From Sulfurimicrobium sp031426915 (GTDB taxonomy: Bacteria > Pseudomonadota > Gammaproteobacteria > Burkholderiales > Sulfuricellaceae): DNA of 64,000 bases. Location of the stretch: the NCBI GenBank assembly GCA_031426915.1, contig JASJPB010000013.1:62001-126000 (forward strand), in the 5' to 3' direction. The position numbers and the translations under genes were made by a program. The notes under the pieces were generated by a model. That model was given only the letters and a program-made list of their open reading frames with translations. It was not told where the DNA came from and ran no database searches. This document shows positions 7,793-15,801 of the stretch, one piece after another. Position 1 is the first letter of the stretch. Each line of letters starts with the position of its first letter.

Positions 7793-9232
7793 ATGAAACA
7801 CAGCCTCCAACTCAAGCTCTCCCAGCACCTGACGCTTACCCCGCAGCTGCAGCAATCGATCCGCTTGCTGCAGCTTTCAACGCTGGAACTCAATCAGGAA
7901 CTGGAACAGTTCATCGAGAACAACCCCTTGCTGGAACGCGTGGAGCCGGGTCGGGACGAAGCCGCGCCCGAAGACACCATTCCGTTTGCGGGCAACGGCC
8001 AGGAATCTGCCGCGCCGACAGCACCGGAAGAGCCCGGCGAGGATAGGGGGGAAGACAGCGGCAACGAAGATTTCTGGAACGAAGCCGCGTCTTCCCATGC
8101 TGCCCGGGACGAAAACGACGAGCCGGAATATCCCCAACAGGGAGCCGAAGCAATCGGACTGCGCGATCACCTCTTGTGGCAACTCAACCTGACACAACTA
8201 TCTTTGCGCGACAGAACCATGGTTTCCCTGATGATCGATGCCCTCAGCGATGATGGCTATCTGACCCAGAGCCTGGATGAAATCGCGGCCATGCTTCCAC
8301 CCGAACTTGAAATCGATCCGCTGGAGCTTGATACCGCGCTGAAATATCTGCAGAATCTCGACCCAATCGGCGTGGGTGCGCGCAACCTGAGCGAATGTCT
8401 GACACTGCAACTGGAAGCCCAGCCGGCGGACACACCCTGCCGCAAAACAGCCTTACAAATTACCCGCCATCACCTGGAACTGTTGGCGGGCCGCGATTAC
8501 AACAAGCTGAAGAAATTGCTGCAATGCGACGACGATACGCTGCGTGAAGCCCAAAGCCTGATCACCCACCTCAATCCCCGCCCCGGCAGCGCCTTTTCCG
8601 CATCCGACACGCGCTACGTGGTGGCGGATGTGATCGTGAAGAAAATCAAGGGAACCTGGGTCGCCAGCCTTAACCGCGAGGCGATGCCGAAACTGCGCGT
8701 CAACCGCATGTACGCCGACATCCTGAGCCGTAGCCGCGACAATGGGGGACAGCAGCTTGCCAGCCAGTTGCAGGAAGCGCGCTGGATGGTCAAGAACATC
8801 CAGCAGCGCTTCGATACCATCCTGCGCGTATCGCAAGCCATCGTCGATCGGCAACGGCGTTTTTTCGAGCATGGCGAGGTCGCCATGCGACCGCTGGTGC
8901 TGCGCGAAATCGCGGATGAAGTCGGACTACACGAATCCACCGTTTCTCGTGTCACCACCCAGAAGTACATGCTCACACCACGAGGCATTTTCGAATTAAA
9001 ATACTTTTTCGGCAGCCATGTGGCGACCGAAACCGGCGGAGCCTGTTCGGCCACCGCCATCCGCGCGCTTATCAAGCAACTGGTGAGCGCGGAAGACAGC
9101 AAGAAACCACTGAGCGATACTCAAATCACAGAAATTCTGGCGCAACAGGGCATAGTGGTCGCCCGCCGTACCGTGGCCAAATACCGCGAGGCCATGCAGA
9201 TTCCCGCGGTCAACCTTCGCAAGTCACTTTAA
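7793..9232 (+). CDS. rpoN: RNA polymerase sigma-54 factor RpoN
   Basis: Alternative sigma factor recognising -24/-12 promoters and needing an AAA+ activator. It has the Gln/Leu-rich region I (LKLSQHLTLTPQLQQSIRLL), an acidic region II (about residues 50-115), the core-binding domain, the HTH (LHESTVSRVTTQKYM) and the C-terminal RpoN box ARRTVAKYREAM. Length 479 aa is typical. Its position between lptB and hpf/ptsN is the conserved proteobacterial order. A matching promoter is present at 725-740. Confidence 0.98.
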   Translation: MKHSLQLKLSQHLTLTPQLQQSIRLLQLSTLELNQELEQFIENNPLLERVEPGRDEAAPEDTIPFAGNGQESAAPTAPEEPGEDRGEDSGNEDFWNEAASSHAARDENDEPEYPQQGAEAIGLRDHLLWQLNLTQLSLRDRTMVSLMIDALSDDGYLTQSLDEIAAMLPPELEIDPLELDTALKYLQNLDPIGVGARNLSECLTLQLEAQPADTPCRKTALQITRHHLELLAGRDYNKLKKLLQCDDDTLREAQSLITHLNPRPGSAFSASDTRYVVADVIVKKIKGTWVASLNREAMPKLRVNRMYADILSRSRDNGGQQLASQLQEARWMVKNIQQRFDTILRVSQAIVDRQRRFFEHGEVAMRPLVLREIADEVGLHESTVSRVTTQKYMLTPRGIFELKYFFGSHVATETGGACSATAIRALIKQLVSAEDSKKPLSDTQITEILAQQGIVVARRTVAKYREAMQIPAVNLRKSL

Positions 9233-9250
9233 AAACCAAGGAGCACAATC

Positions 9251-9571
9251 ATGAACATGAACATCACCGGCCACCATATCGAAGTCACTCCCGCCATCCG
9301 CGACTATGTCGCCGCCAAGATGGATCGGATTACCCGCCATTTCGAGCAGGTCATAGACGTAAAAGTGATTCTGACTGTTGAAAAACTCAAGCAAAAAATT
9401 GAGGTGAACGTTCACGTGCGCGGAAACGATATCCATGTCGAAGCTGAAGATACCGACATGTATGCGGCAATCGATGCCATGGCTGACAAACTGGATCGCC
9501 AGGTTCTCAAACACAAGGAAAAGCACGGCGAACACCACAACAACCTGAAACACCAGACCGCCGAGGAATAA
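9251..9571 (+). CDS. hpf: Ribosome hibernation promoting factor HPF (short form)
   Basis: Binds the 30S decoding region in stationary phase to inactivate and dimerise ribosomes. The single S30AE domain (MNITGHHIEVTPAIRDYV to IDAMADKLDRQVLKHKEKH) fills the protein; at 106 aa there is no long-HPF C-terminal domain. An AAGGAG ribosome-binding site lies 8 bases before the ATG. It sits in the rpoN-hpf-ptsN order found across Proteobacteria. Confidence 0.95.
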   Translation: MNMNITGHHIEVTPAIRDYVAAKMDRITRHFEQVIDVKVILTVEKLKQKIEVNVHVRGNDIHVEAEDTDMYAAIDAMADKLDRQVLKHKEKHGEHHNNLKHQTAEE

Positions 9572-9600
9572 CTCCCGCCTATTGATTCCGACAAAATATC

Positions 9601-10074
9601 ATGGAATTAATCGCAAAAATCCTCCCCATCGAGAATGTCATTGCCGAACTCGATGCCGGGAGTAAAAAACGGGCTTTCGAACAAGTCGGCCAACTACTGG
9701 AAGAGCAACTCCAGCTTGGACGGGGGAAAATTTTCGATAGCCTGTTTGCGAGAGAAAAACTGGGCTCCACGGGACTCGGCCATGGCGTGGCGATACCCCA
9801 TGGAAGGATCAAGGGCTTGCGCGACACGGTCGGGGTTTTCGCGCACCTGAAACAGCCGATACCCTTCGACGCTCCGGATGGAGCTCCGGTGTCGCTCATT
9901 TTCGTATTGCTGGTACCGGAGCAGGCCACCGACCTGCATCTGCAGATTCTGGGCGAACTGGCGCACATGTTCAGCGACCGCCATCTGCGCGAGCACCTCA
10001 ACGCCAGCCATGATCGCGATACGCTGCATCAGCTTCTCACAAACTGGGCGCCCCATGCCTCAAATAAGCGTTAA
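9601..10074 (+). CDS. ptsN: Nitrogen-PTS phosphocarrier EIIA-Ntr (PtsN)
   Basis: Regulatory EIIA domain that receives phosphate via EI-Ntr and NPr and controls K+ uptake and other targets. The active-site His is in GLGHGVAIPHGRIKGL (second His, PHGR). Length 157 aa is normal. It overlaps the hprK start by 20 bases, so the two are probably coupled. Confidence 0.95.
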   Translation: MELIAKILPIENVIAELDAGSKKRAFEQVGQLLEEQLQLGRGKIFDSLFAREKLGSTGLGHGVAIPHGRIKGLRDTVGVFAHLKQPIPFDAPDGAPVSLIFVLLVPEQATDLHLQILGELAHMFSDRHLREHLNASHDRDTLHQLLTNWAPHASNKR

Positions 10075-11005
10075 CCAGCTGTTCGCGGACAAAGGCGGCA
10101 AGCTCGGCCTGAGCTGGGTTGCGGGTCAGGGTGGCGGCGACAAGCTGCTCACCAGCGACACGGTGCAAAAGCTGTCACTGGCCTTGATCGGTTATCTCAA
10201 TTTCGTTCACCCAAACCGCGTGCAAGTGCTCGGCTGCGCCGAAATGGATTACCTGCGCAGCCTGGAATCGGAGGCGCTGGCGCAGTCCGTAAACAATCTT
10301 TTCAGCACTGAATTGGCAGCCATCATCGTCTCCAATGGCGAGGCCGTCCCCCCGGACCTGAGTGTGGCGGCCAACCGCACCCAGACTCCGTTATTCACCT
10401 CGCCGGAGCCCAGCCCCGACCTGATGAACGTGCTGCGCCACTACCTGGCGCAGGTGTTGGCGGAATCCACGGTGCGCCACGGCGTTTTCATGGAAGTTCA
10501 GGGCATGGGGGTGTTGATTACCGGAGACAGCGCCGTAGGCAAGAGCGAGCTGGCGCTGGAACTGATCACGCGGGGCCATCGCCTGGTGGCGGACGATGTG
10601 GTCGAATTCTACCAGGTCGCTCCCGACACGCTGGAAGGACGCTGCCCGACCATGCTGCAGGATTTTCTCGAAGTGCGCGGTTTGGGGGTATTGAATATCC
10701 GGGCACTGTTCGGAGAAACGGCGGTGAAGCTGAAAAAGAACCTCAAGCTGATCGTGCACCTTGAGAAGCTCACCGAAAAAACCATGACTCAGGACCGCTT
10801 GCAGATCCATTCCTATTCCCAGCAAATCCTCGACATCACGATCCCCGAGGTGCGCATCCCGGTAGCGGCGGGGCGCAATATCGCCGTGCTGGTAGAAGTT
10901 GGGGTGCGTAATCATATCCTGCAACTGCGTGGCATTTTCAGCACCCAGCAGTTTATCGAACGCCATGATCGCATGATGGCAGAAGACCAATTGGCATCAC
11001 CTTGA
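10055..11005 (+). CDS. hprK: HPr kinase/phosphorylase HprK
   Basis: Phosphorylates and dephosphorylates the regulatory serine of HPr-type proteins. ATG 10055 (MPQISVNQLF) gives 316 aa, the normal length; the open frame further upstream is only ptsN in another frame. Walker A GDSAVGKS is at residues 157-164, the catalytic motif RGHRLVADD follows, and the HprK signature EVRGLGVLNIRALFG is intact. In Betaproteobacteria it occurs with ptsN and an incomplete PTS and is thought to be regulatory. Confidence 0.96.
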   Translation: MPQISVNQLFADKGGKLGLSWVAGQGGGDKLLTSDTVQKLSLALIGYLNFVHPNRVQVLGCAEMDYLRSLESEALAQSVNNLFSTELAAIIVSNGEAVPPDLSVAANRTQTPLFTSPEPSPDLMNVLRHYLAQVLAESTVRHGVFMEVQGMGVLITGDSAVGKSELALELITRGHRLVADDVVEFYQVAPDTLEGRCPTMLQDFLEVRGLGVLNIRALFGETAVKLKKNLKLIVHLEKLTEKTMTQDRLQIHSYSQQILDITIPEVRIPVAAGRNIAVLVEVGVRNHILQLRGIFSTQQFIERHDRMMAEDQLASP

Positions 11006-11021
11006 ATCCAGAGGATTTCTG

Positions 11022-11858
11022 ATGCAGCTCATACTCGTCAGTGGTCTCTCAGGCTCAGGAAAAAGCATCGCCCTCAATGTGCTGGAGGACAGCGGTTATT
11101 TTTGCGTCGACAACCTGCCCCTGCCACTCCTCAGCGAAACGGCCCGCCATCTCTCCCGTAGCAGTTACTTGCATGCCGCCATCAGTGTAGACGCGCGCAG
11201 CAGCAGTGATTTGAAGCAGTTGCCCAACGTCATCGCCGGACTTAAAAAGCAGGGACTCGATGTGCGCATCCTGTTTCTGGAAGCGCAGGTCGAGACGCTG
11301 GTCAAACGTTTCAGCGAGACCCGGCGCCGTCACCCACTGAGCGATGCGGGACGCACGCTCACCGAGTGCATCCAGCTCGAGCGCGAGCGCCTTGAGGCGG
11401 TAAGCGACCTGGGCCACCGCATCGACACCAGCGACCTCTCCCCCAACAATCTGCGTGCATGGATCAAGGATTTCATTGAACTGGACCGCTCCCGTCTGAC
11501 CCTGCTGTTCCAATCATTCGGCTTCAAGCACGGCATTCCGCTGGATGCGGATTATGTGTTCGACGTGCGCTGTCTGCCCAATCCCCACTACGACCCGGCA
11601 CTGCGGCCACTGACAGGCAAGGATGCAGCTGTCGTCGCTTTTCTGCAGAAGGACCCCGGCGTACAGAAAATGCTGTCAGACATCTCCCGCTTCGTGGCGG
11701 ACTGGCTACCCTGCTTCATACGCGACAACCGCAACTATCTCACCGTCGCGCTGGGATGCACAGGTGGACAGCACCGCTCGGTCTACTTTGCCGAGAATCT
11801 CGCCGCCGGCTTCCGCAGTGAGTACCAGGTGTTGGTGCGACACCGGGAGCTGCCATGA
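11022..11858 (+). CDS. rapZ: RNase adapter protein RapZ
   Basis: RNA-binding adaptor that in E. coli delivers GlmZ sRNA to RNase E; the family is conserved with ptsN/rpoN. Walker A GLSGSGKS is at residues 8-15, then DNLPLPLL. The C-terminal RNA-binding domain carries FDVRCLPNPHY and the conserved GCTGGQHRSVY. At 278 aa it is complete. An AGAGGA element lies before the ATG. Confidence 0.96.
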   Translation: MQLILVSGLSGSGKSIALNVLEDSGYFCVDNLPLPLLSETARHLSRSSYLHAAISVDARSSSDLKQLPNVIAGLKKQGLDVRILFLEAQVETLVKRFSETRRRHPLSDAGRTLTECIQLERERLEAVSDLGHRIDTSDLSPNNLRAWIKDFIELDRSRLTLLFQSFGFKHGIPLDADYVFDVRCLPNPHYDPALRPLTGKDAAVVAFLQKDPGVQKMLSDISRFVADWLPCFIRDNRNYLTVALGCTGGQHRSVYFAENLAAGFRSEYQVLVRHRELP

Positions 11859-12223
11859 ACCTCTATCTCAAGCCCGGCGACTGGCTGGTGATAGTGGTCG
11901 GGATGATATCGGTGGCAGCTCTGTTCTCCCAGCTTTGGGGGGGTGGTGCCGGTTCAGAGATAATCATCCGCAGCGGGGGCAAGGTAGTGGCCGAAGCTTT
12001 GCTCAACCGGAACCGTGATTTTGAAATCCAGGGACCATTGGGCACTACAGTTATCCAGGTGAAAGACCGTCGGGTGCGTGTTGCCCGCGATCCCAGTCCG
12101 CGCCAGTACTGTGTCAAACAAGGCTGGCTTTCCCACGCCGGGGAAGCCGCGCTGTGCCTGCCCAATCAAGTCGCTGTAGAACTGCTCGGCGCAGTTAAGC
12201 ACTATGACTCCCTCGCTTATTAA
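11855..12223 (+). CDS. NusG domain II-containing protein
   Basis: A 122-aa protein with one N-terminal membrane helix (LKPGDWLVIVVGMISVAALF) followed by a small beta domain of the NusG domain-II (DUF1312) type ending in CVKQGWLSHAGEAALCLPNQ, two cysteines about 19 residues apart. The family is often adjacent to a Gx-type transporter, as here, and is suggested to act with it at the membrane. Start overlaps the rapZ stop (ATGA). Molecular function is not established. Confidence 0.85.
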   Translation: MNLYLKPGDWLVIVVGMISVAALFSQLWGGGAGSEIIIRSGGKVVAEALLNRNRDFEIQGPLGTTVIQVKDRRVRVARDPSPRQYCVKQGWLSHAGEAALCLPNQVAVELLGAVKHYDSLAY

Positions 12224-12743
12224 GCTACCCGCCAACCACGACGACCACCGCATTGCGCGCCTGGCGGCGTTTGCCATTGGCCTCTCGCTGATGGAGGCAG
12301 TCCTGCCTTCCCCGCTACCGGGCGTCAAACCCGGGCTGGCCAACATTGTCACCCTGCTGGTACTACAGCGCTTCGGCTGGCGCGCTGCGGCCTGGGTCAC
12401 CTTGTTGCGCGTGGTGGCCGGAAGCCTGCTTCTCGGCACTTTTCTCTCTCCCGGCTTCGTCTTGAGTCTTTGCGGCGCCATGGCCAGCCTGGGCATCCTC
12501 GCTCTTGCCTGCAGACTGGCTCCCCGCTGGTTCGGACCTGTCAGCCATAGTATCCTGGCCGCCTTCGCGCATATAGGAGCTCAGATCGCGGTCGTGTACT
12601 GGTGGCTAATCCCTCATTCCGGCGTTTTGTATCTCGCTCCCATATTCGCTTCAGCGGCGCTCCTGTTTGGCATCGTCAATGGTCTCGTGGTCGCCCGCCT
12701 GCTGGACGATGCCGCCCCTGAAACAGTACCCGCCCGATTATGA
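12204..12743 (+). CDS. Gx transporter family / heptaprenyl diphosphate synthase component I-like membrane protein
   Basis: A 179-aa protein with five or six predicted membrane helices. The conserved motif PSPLPGVKPGLANIVTLLVL near residues 33-52 is characteristic of the Gx/HepS-component-I family, thought to be an S-component-like substrate-binding membrane protein. Substrate unknown. It overlaps the NusG-domain gene by 20 bases and the next gene by 4. Confidence 0.85.
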   Translation: MTPSLIKLPANHDDHRIARLAAFAIGLSLMEAVLPSPLPGVKPGLANIVTLLVLQRFGWRAAAWVTLLRVVAGSLLLGTFLSPGFVLSLCGAMASLGILALACRLAPRWFGPVSHSILAAFAHIGAQIAVVYWWLIPHSGVLYLAPIFASAALLFGIVNGLVVARLLDDAAPETVPARL

Positions 12744-13267
12744 AACGTGCCTGGCTAACATTTATCCTTTTAGCAGCTTTGCCTGCTTCCGCAGCCGATT
12801 GGGTGCGGCTGCGCACGCCTGGCGAAGGCGACCAGTTTTTTTATGACCGCTCCAAGCTGTTCATGAATGGCGATGAAATCACCTACTGGAAAAAAGTTGC
12901 TTTCAAAACGGCACAACCAGTCAAAGGCCAGCTTGCCGCCAGCGGCCTCTACCGCGAGCGTATCCACTGCGCCGAGCACACCCTCAAGCTGATCAGTTAC
13001 CTTCTCTACGCAGCGGATGGCAGCACCATCGAGTACGTCGCAAACCACGAAGGTGAGGCGGCACCGATTATCCCGGACACCCTGGGGGATGCATTCGAAA
13101 AAACCGCCTGCGATCTGGTACGTCAAAAACACGAAGAACAACGGCGCAAACCCGTGGAAGAACCCAGGAAGACGGAAACGTCGCCCGTCGTCCCGGCACC
13201 TGAGCAAAAACCGGCAACACCCAACGCTCCGGACGCCGGCGAATCCGCGCCACTTAACAACAATTGA
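12740..13267 (+). CDS. Secreted protein resembling surface-adhesin protein E
   Basis: A 175-aa protein with a signal peptide (cleavage near ASA|ADW). The 110-residue domain has the pattern W.R....GEGDQFFYDRSKL...G..ITYWKKV and a Cys pair (RIHCAEH and EKTACDLV), as in surface-adhesin protein E-like proteins of Betaproteobacteria. A low-complexity Lys/Glu/Pro tail follows. Function unknown. The start overlaps the Gx transporter stop (ATGA). Confidence 0.7.
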   Translation: MKRAWLTFILLAALPASAADWVRLRTPGEGDQFFYDRSKLFMNGDEITYWKKVAFKTAQPVKGQLAASGLYRERIHCAEHTLKLISYLLYAADGSTIEYVANHEGEAAPIIPDTLGDAFEKTACDLVRQKHEEQRRKPVEEPRKTETSPVVPAPEQKPATPNAPDAGESAPLNNN

Positions 13268-13298
13268 GCTTGCGGCGCCACTCTCCTACAATGCAAAC

Positions 13299-13916
13299 AT
13301 GAGCCCCTCCTCTACCATTACGCTGGCCCTCACAGGCGCTTCCGGCATGCCCTACGCCATGCGTCTGCTGGAATCCCTTCTTGCCGCCGGCGTACGCGTC
13401 TATTTGCTTTACTCGCAGGCCGCCCAGATTGTGGCCCAACAGGAGATGGGACTGAACTTCCCTTCCAGCAGTCGCGAGTTGCAGGTGCAACTGCGGGACA
13501 GCTTTGCCCATTTGCCGGGACAGCTTCAGGCATTCGGGCGCGAGGAATGGTTTGCCCCTATCGCTTCCGGCAGCAATACCGCGGACGCCATGGTGATCTG
13601 TCCCTGCAGCATGGGTACTCTGGCCGCCATTGCAGCAGGCATGAGCGACAATCTGATCGAGCGGGCTGCCGATGTGGTCCTGAAAGAGCAGCGCAAGTTG
13701 ATCCTGGTCCCGCGGGAAACCCCTTTTTCCGCGATCCATCTGGAGAACATGCTCAAGCTGGCGCGTCTGGGAGCCGTGATATTGCCAGCCAACCCGGGCT
13801 TCTATCACCATCCGGCCACGGTACAGGATGTGGTAGATTTCGTGGTAGCCCGCATTCTCGACCATCTGGGCGTAGCCCACCAATTGATGGCGCGCTGGGG
13901 CGATGGCAAGAATTGA
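13299..13916 (+). CDS. ubiX: Flavin prenyltransferase UbiX
   Basis: Makes prenylated FMN, the cofactor of UbiD decarboxylases in ubiquinone synthesis. ATG 13299 begins MSPSSTITLALTGASGMPYA, with the UbiX N-terminal TGASG FMN loop. Further motifs are APIASGSNTADAMVICPCSMGTLAAIA and VPRETPFSAIHLENM, both diagnostic. Length 205 aa is normal. It overlaps the following gene by 14 bases. Confidence 0.96.
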   Translation: MSPSSTITLALTGASGMPYAMRLLESLLAAGVRVYLLYSQAAQIVAQQEMGLNFPSSSRELQVQLRDSFAHLPGQLQAFGREEWFAPIASGSNTADAMVICPCSMGTLAAIAAGMSDNLIERAADVVLKEQRKLILVPRETPFSAIHLENMLKLARLGAVILPANPGFYHHPATVQDVVDFVVARILDHLGVAHQLMARWGDGKN

Positions 13917-14571
13917 TCGGACATCGATGCCACTCAATCTAAAGCAGCGTTTTTCCGATTTCCTGCAACAAGCCAAACGGCATGAAGCCTTCGAAATCCC
14001 GATTTTCCCACTCGACACCGTGCTGTTCCCAGGTGGCAGATTGCAGCTCAAGGTGTTCGAGCCACGTTACATGGATATGGTCAGCACCTGTCTCAGGGAC
14101 AAACAATCCTTCGGCATCTGCCTGATTCGTGACGGAAAGGAAACCGGAGCCCCTGCTGTTCCCGAACAGGTTGGCTGCATGGTGGAGATTACCGACTGGG
14201 ATATGGCGCAACAGGGGGTGCTTAATATTCAGGTTCTCGGCACCCAACGCTTCCGGGTAGAGCATTTACATACCCGAAGAAATGGCCTGATTATTGCCGG
14301 GGCGGTCACAGTCGCAGAAGAAACGCCGTTGCAACTGCCTGGACGGCACCTGGCCTGCGCCACAACCTTGCGCCGCATAATTGAACACATGGGAACCGAG
14401 CACTTTGAGTCACCGTTTCGCTACGAGGATTCCGTCTGGGTCGGTTACCGCTTGGCGGAACTGCTGCCGCTCAAACGCTCGGCGCGGCAGAATATGCTGG
14501 AAATGAACGACAGCCTGGTCAGAATTGAAATTCTGCACAGTTTTCTGGCACAACAAGGATTATTGGGTTAA
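13903..14571 (+). CDS. LON peptidase substrate-binding (Lon-N) domain protein
   Basis: A stand-alone Lon N-terminal domain of 222 aa without the AAA+ or protease parts. The diagnostic opening IPIFPLDTVLFPGGRLQLKVFEPRY is at residues 32-56 and the protein continues to NMLEMNDSLVRIEILHSFL. Such proteins are widespread in Proteobacteria but uncharacterised. The first ATG overlaps ubiX; ATG 13927 (MPLNLKQRF) is an alternative start. It ends one base before the end of the convergent gene. Confidence 0.9.
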   Translation: MARIDRTSMPLNLKQRFSDFLQQAKRHEAFEIPIFPLDTVLFPGGRLQLKVFEPRYMDMVSTCLRDKQSFGICLIRDGKETGAPAVPEQVGCMVEITDWDMAQQGVLNIQVLGTQRFRVEHLHTRRNGLIIAGAVTVAEETPLQLPGRHLACATTLRRIIEHMGTEHFESPFRYEDSVWVGYRLAELLPLKRSARQNMLEMNDSLVRIEILHSFLAQQGLLG

Positions 14572-14572
14572 G

Positions 14573-15121
14573 TTATTTTGTAGCGCCATAGAGATGGTGG
14601 GCAAACTGGGCAAAATCCTTGCTAACTTTTCGGAACAGGCAATCCAGGTTGATCAGTGCATGTTCCACCAGATTGATAGCAATAAACGGATGCTCCACTT
14701 TCATGCGCTTGTACATCGAGCGTGAAAGACGCAGCACCTGTGTATCCGGCGCACACGCCACCAAGCGCACGGAACGGGGTTTGCGATCGAAAAATGACAT
14801 GATGCCCAGCATTTCTCCCGGCCCTTCGCGCACGATCTCGCATTCTTTTTTCTTTTCATCCACCATCAACGCGATTTCCCCCTGGACCACTAGGTACAGG
14901 GCCTCACCAACCTCACCAATATCGGCAAGGATATCGCCCTCGTTGAACTGGCGTAGCGTCAAATACTTGAGCAAAGTATTGATTTCGGAGACCTTGAGGG
15001 ATCGGCATAGATATTGGCGACTCAGGAATTGAGCCAATTCCAGGCGATGCTTTTTTTTCTTGCCCTTGGTCCCTGTTTTAGGCAGTTTAGCTGCCTTCAA
15101 TTTCATTTCATCTGCCGACAT
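14573..15121 (-). CDS. Cyclic nucleotide-binding domain protein without a DNA-binding domain
   Basis: A 182-aa protein with a Lys-rich N-terminus (GTKGKKKKHR), a cNMP-binding beta-roll (about residues 45-150; EGDILADIGEVGEALYLVVQGEIAL, then GPGEMLGIMSFFDRKPRSVRLVA) and a short helical C-terminus. No HTH follows, so it is not a complete Crp/Fnr regulator. The phosphate-binding cassette has R..SVRL where cAMP binders have RSA, so ligand binding is plausible but unproven. It lies downstream of the dsr cluster and may be unrelated to it. Confidence 0.8.
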   Translation of the reverse strand: MSADEMKLKAAKLPKTGTKGKKKKHRLELAQFLSRQYLCRSLKVSEINTLLKYLTLRQFNEGDILADIGEVGEALYLVVQGEIALMVDEKKKECEIVREGPGEMLGIMSFFDRKPRSVRLVACAPDTQVLRLSRSMYKRMKVEHPFIAINLVEHALINLDCLFRKVSKDFAQFAHHLYGATK

Positions 15122-15198
15122 TGGTGCCCCTCATGCTTGATCCAGCTTTTATAGCACGCGAAAATAATGCCACCAATCCAACTTTGGCATCATGAAAA

Positions 15199-15381
15199 AT
15201 GAAAATCTACTGGTACATCGCCGTGCTAAGTGTTCTAGTCACTGCCTGCGGGGAGGAGAAAAAGCCTTACCGTACGCCTGTTCCACAGCTACCCGCCACA
15301 AATGACTTGCAAAACAAATACTCTATGTCGGAAGAAACCAGAACCCTGTTACAAGGAAAAGCGCGCTTCGGACATCGTTGA
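15199..15381 (+). CDS. Small lipoprotein, unknown
   Basis: A 60-aa predicted lipoprotein: basic start (MKIYWY), hydrophobic stretch and lipobox LVTAC with lipidation at Cys17, then a hydrophilic 43-residue tail. No family recognised. It is convergent with dsrR, from which it is separated by a hairpin, and occupies the place where dsrS lies in some other dsr clusters. It is not a DsrS homologue. Such short ORFs can be spurious, but the clean lipobox supports it. Confidence 0.5.
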   Translation: MKIYWYIAVLSVLVTACGEEKKPYRTPVPQLPATNDLQNKYSMSEETRTLLQGKARFGHR

Positions 15382-15386
15382 AAGTC

Positions 15387-15409
15387 GGGCGCAAGCGTTG
15401 CTGGCGCCC
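15387..15409. terminator. GC-rich hairpin between the small lipoprotein gene and dsrR
   Basis: GGGCGC (15387-15392) pairs with GCGCCC (15404-15409) around an 11-base loop, in the gap between two convergent genes. There is no proper T tract on either side, so a role as a bidirectional terminator is tentative. Confidence 0.4.
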
Positions 15410-15418
15410 CTTTCCTGC

Positions 15419-15790
15419 TTAGTGGCAGCCACCGCCTCCACATCCGCCGCTCCCGCATCCGCCGCCACCGCCACCGCCACTAGAACCGCAGGAAGATCCA
15501 CCCACATCATTAGGATTGACAAAAATGAACTGGAAATTTCCTGGGCTGAGTTCGACGAAATCGAGTACGGCACCACCCAAAAGGGGTTGGCTATCTACTG
15601 CAACCAGCACCTTGATACCTTCGGCATCAATCAGCTCATCACCCTCGGCTTCCTGATCGAATCCCATTCCATATTGAATCGAACCGTCGAAATCACGTTT
15701 TGCTGCTATACGAAGCGCCATGCCTTCCGCGCCGGCTTGAACCGCAGCATTCTGGATCTGCGCAACCGCCTCTGCCGTTACCTTGACCAT
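15419..15790 (-). CDS. dsrR: A-type carrier-like protein DsrR with an unusual Gly/Cys-rich tail
   Basis: Last gene of the dsr cluster, 123 aa. Residues 1-95 match the IscA/HesB (A-type iron-sulfur carrier) fold; the first of the three carrier cysteines (around residue 35) is absent, as reported for DsrR, which is thought to influence dsr expression after transcription. Residues 97-123 form a tail of Gly and Ser with Cys at 101, 112, 117 and 122 and a terminal His. Cys101 stands where the C-terminal Cys motif of IscA begins. The tail could bind metal or be a flexible extension; this is inference. The gene follows dsrN by 11 bases. Confidence 0.85.
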   Translation of the reverse strand: MVKVTAEAVAQIQNAAVQAGAEGMALRIAAKRDFDGSIQYGMGFDQEAEGDELIDAEGIKVLVAVDSQPLLGGAVLDFVELSPGNFQFIFVNPNDVGGSSCGSSGGGGGGGCGSGGCGGGGCH

Positions 15791-15801
15791 TACATTCTCC
15801 T

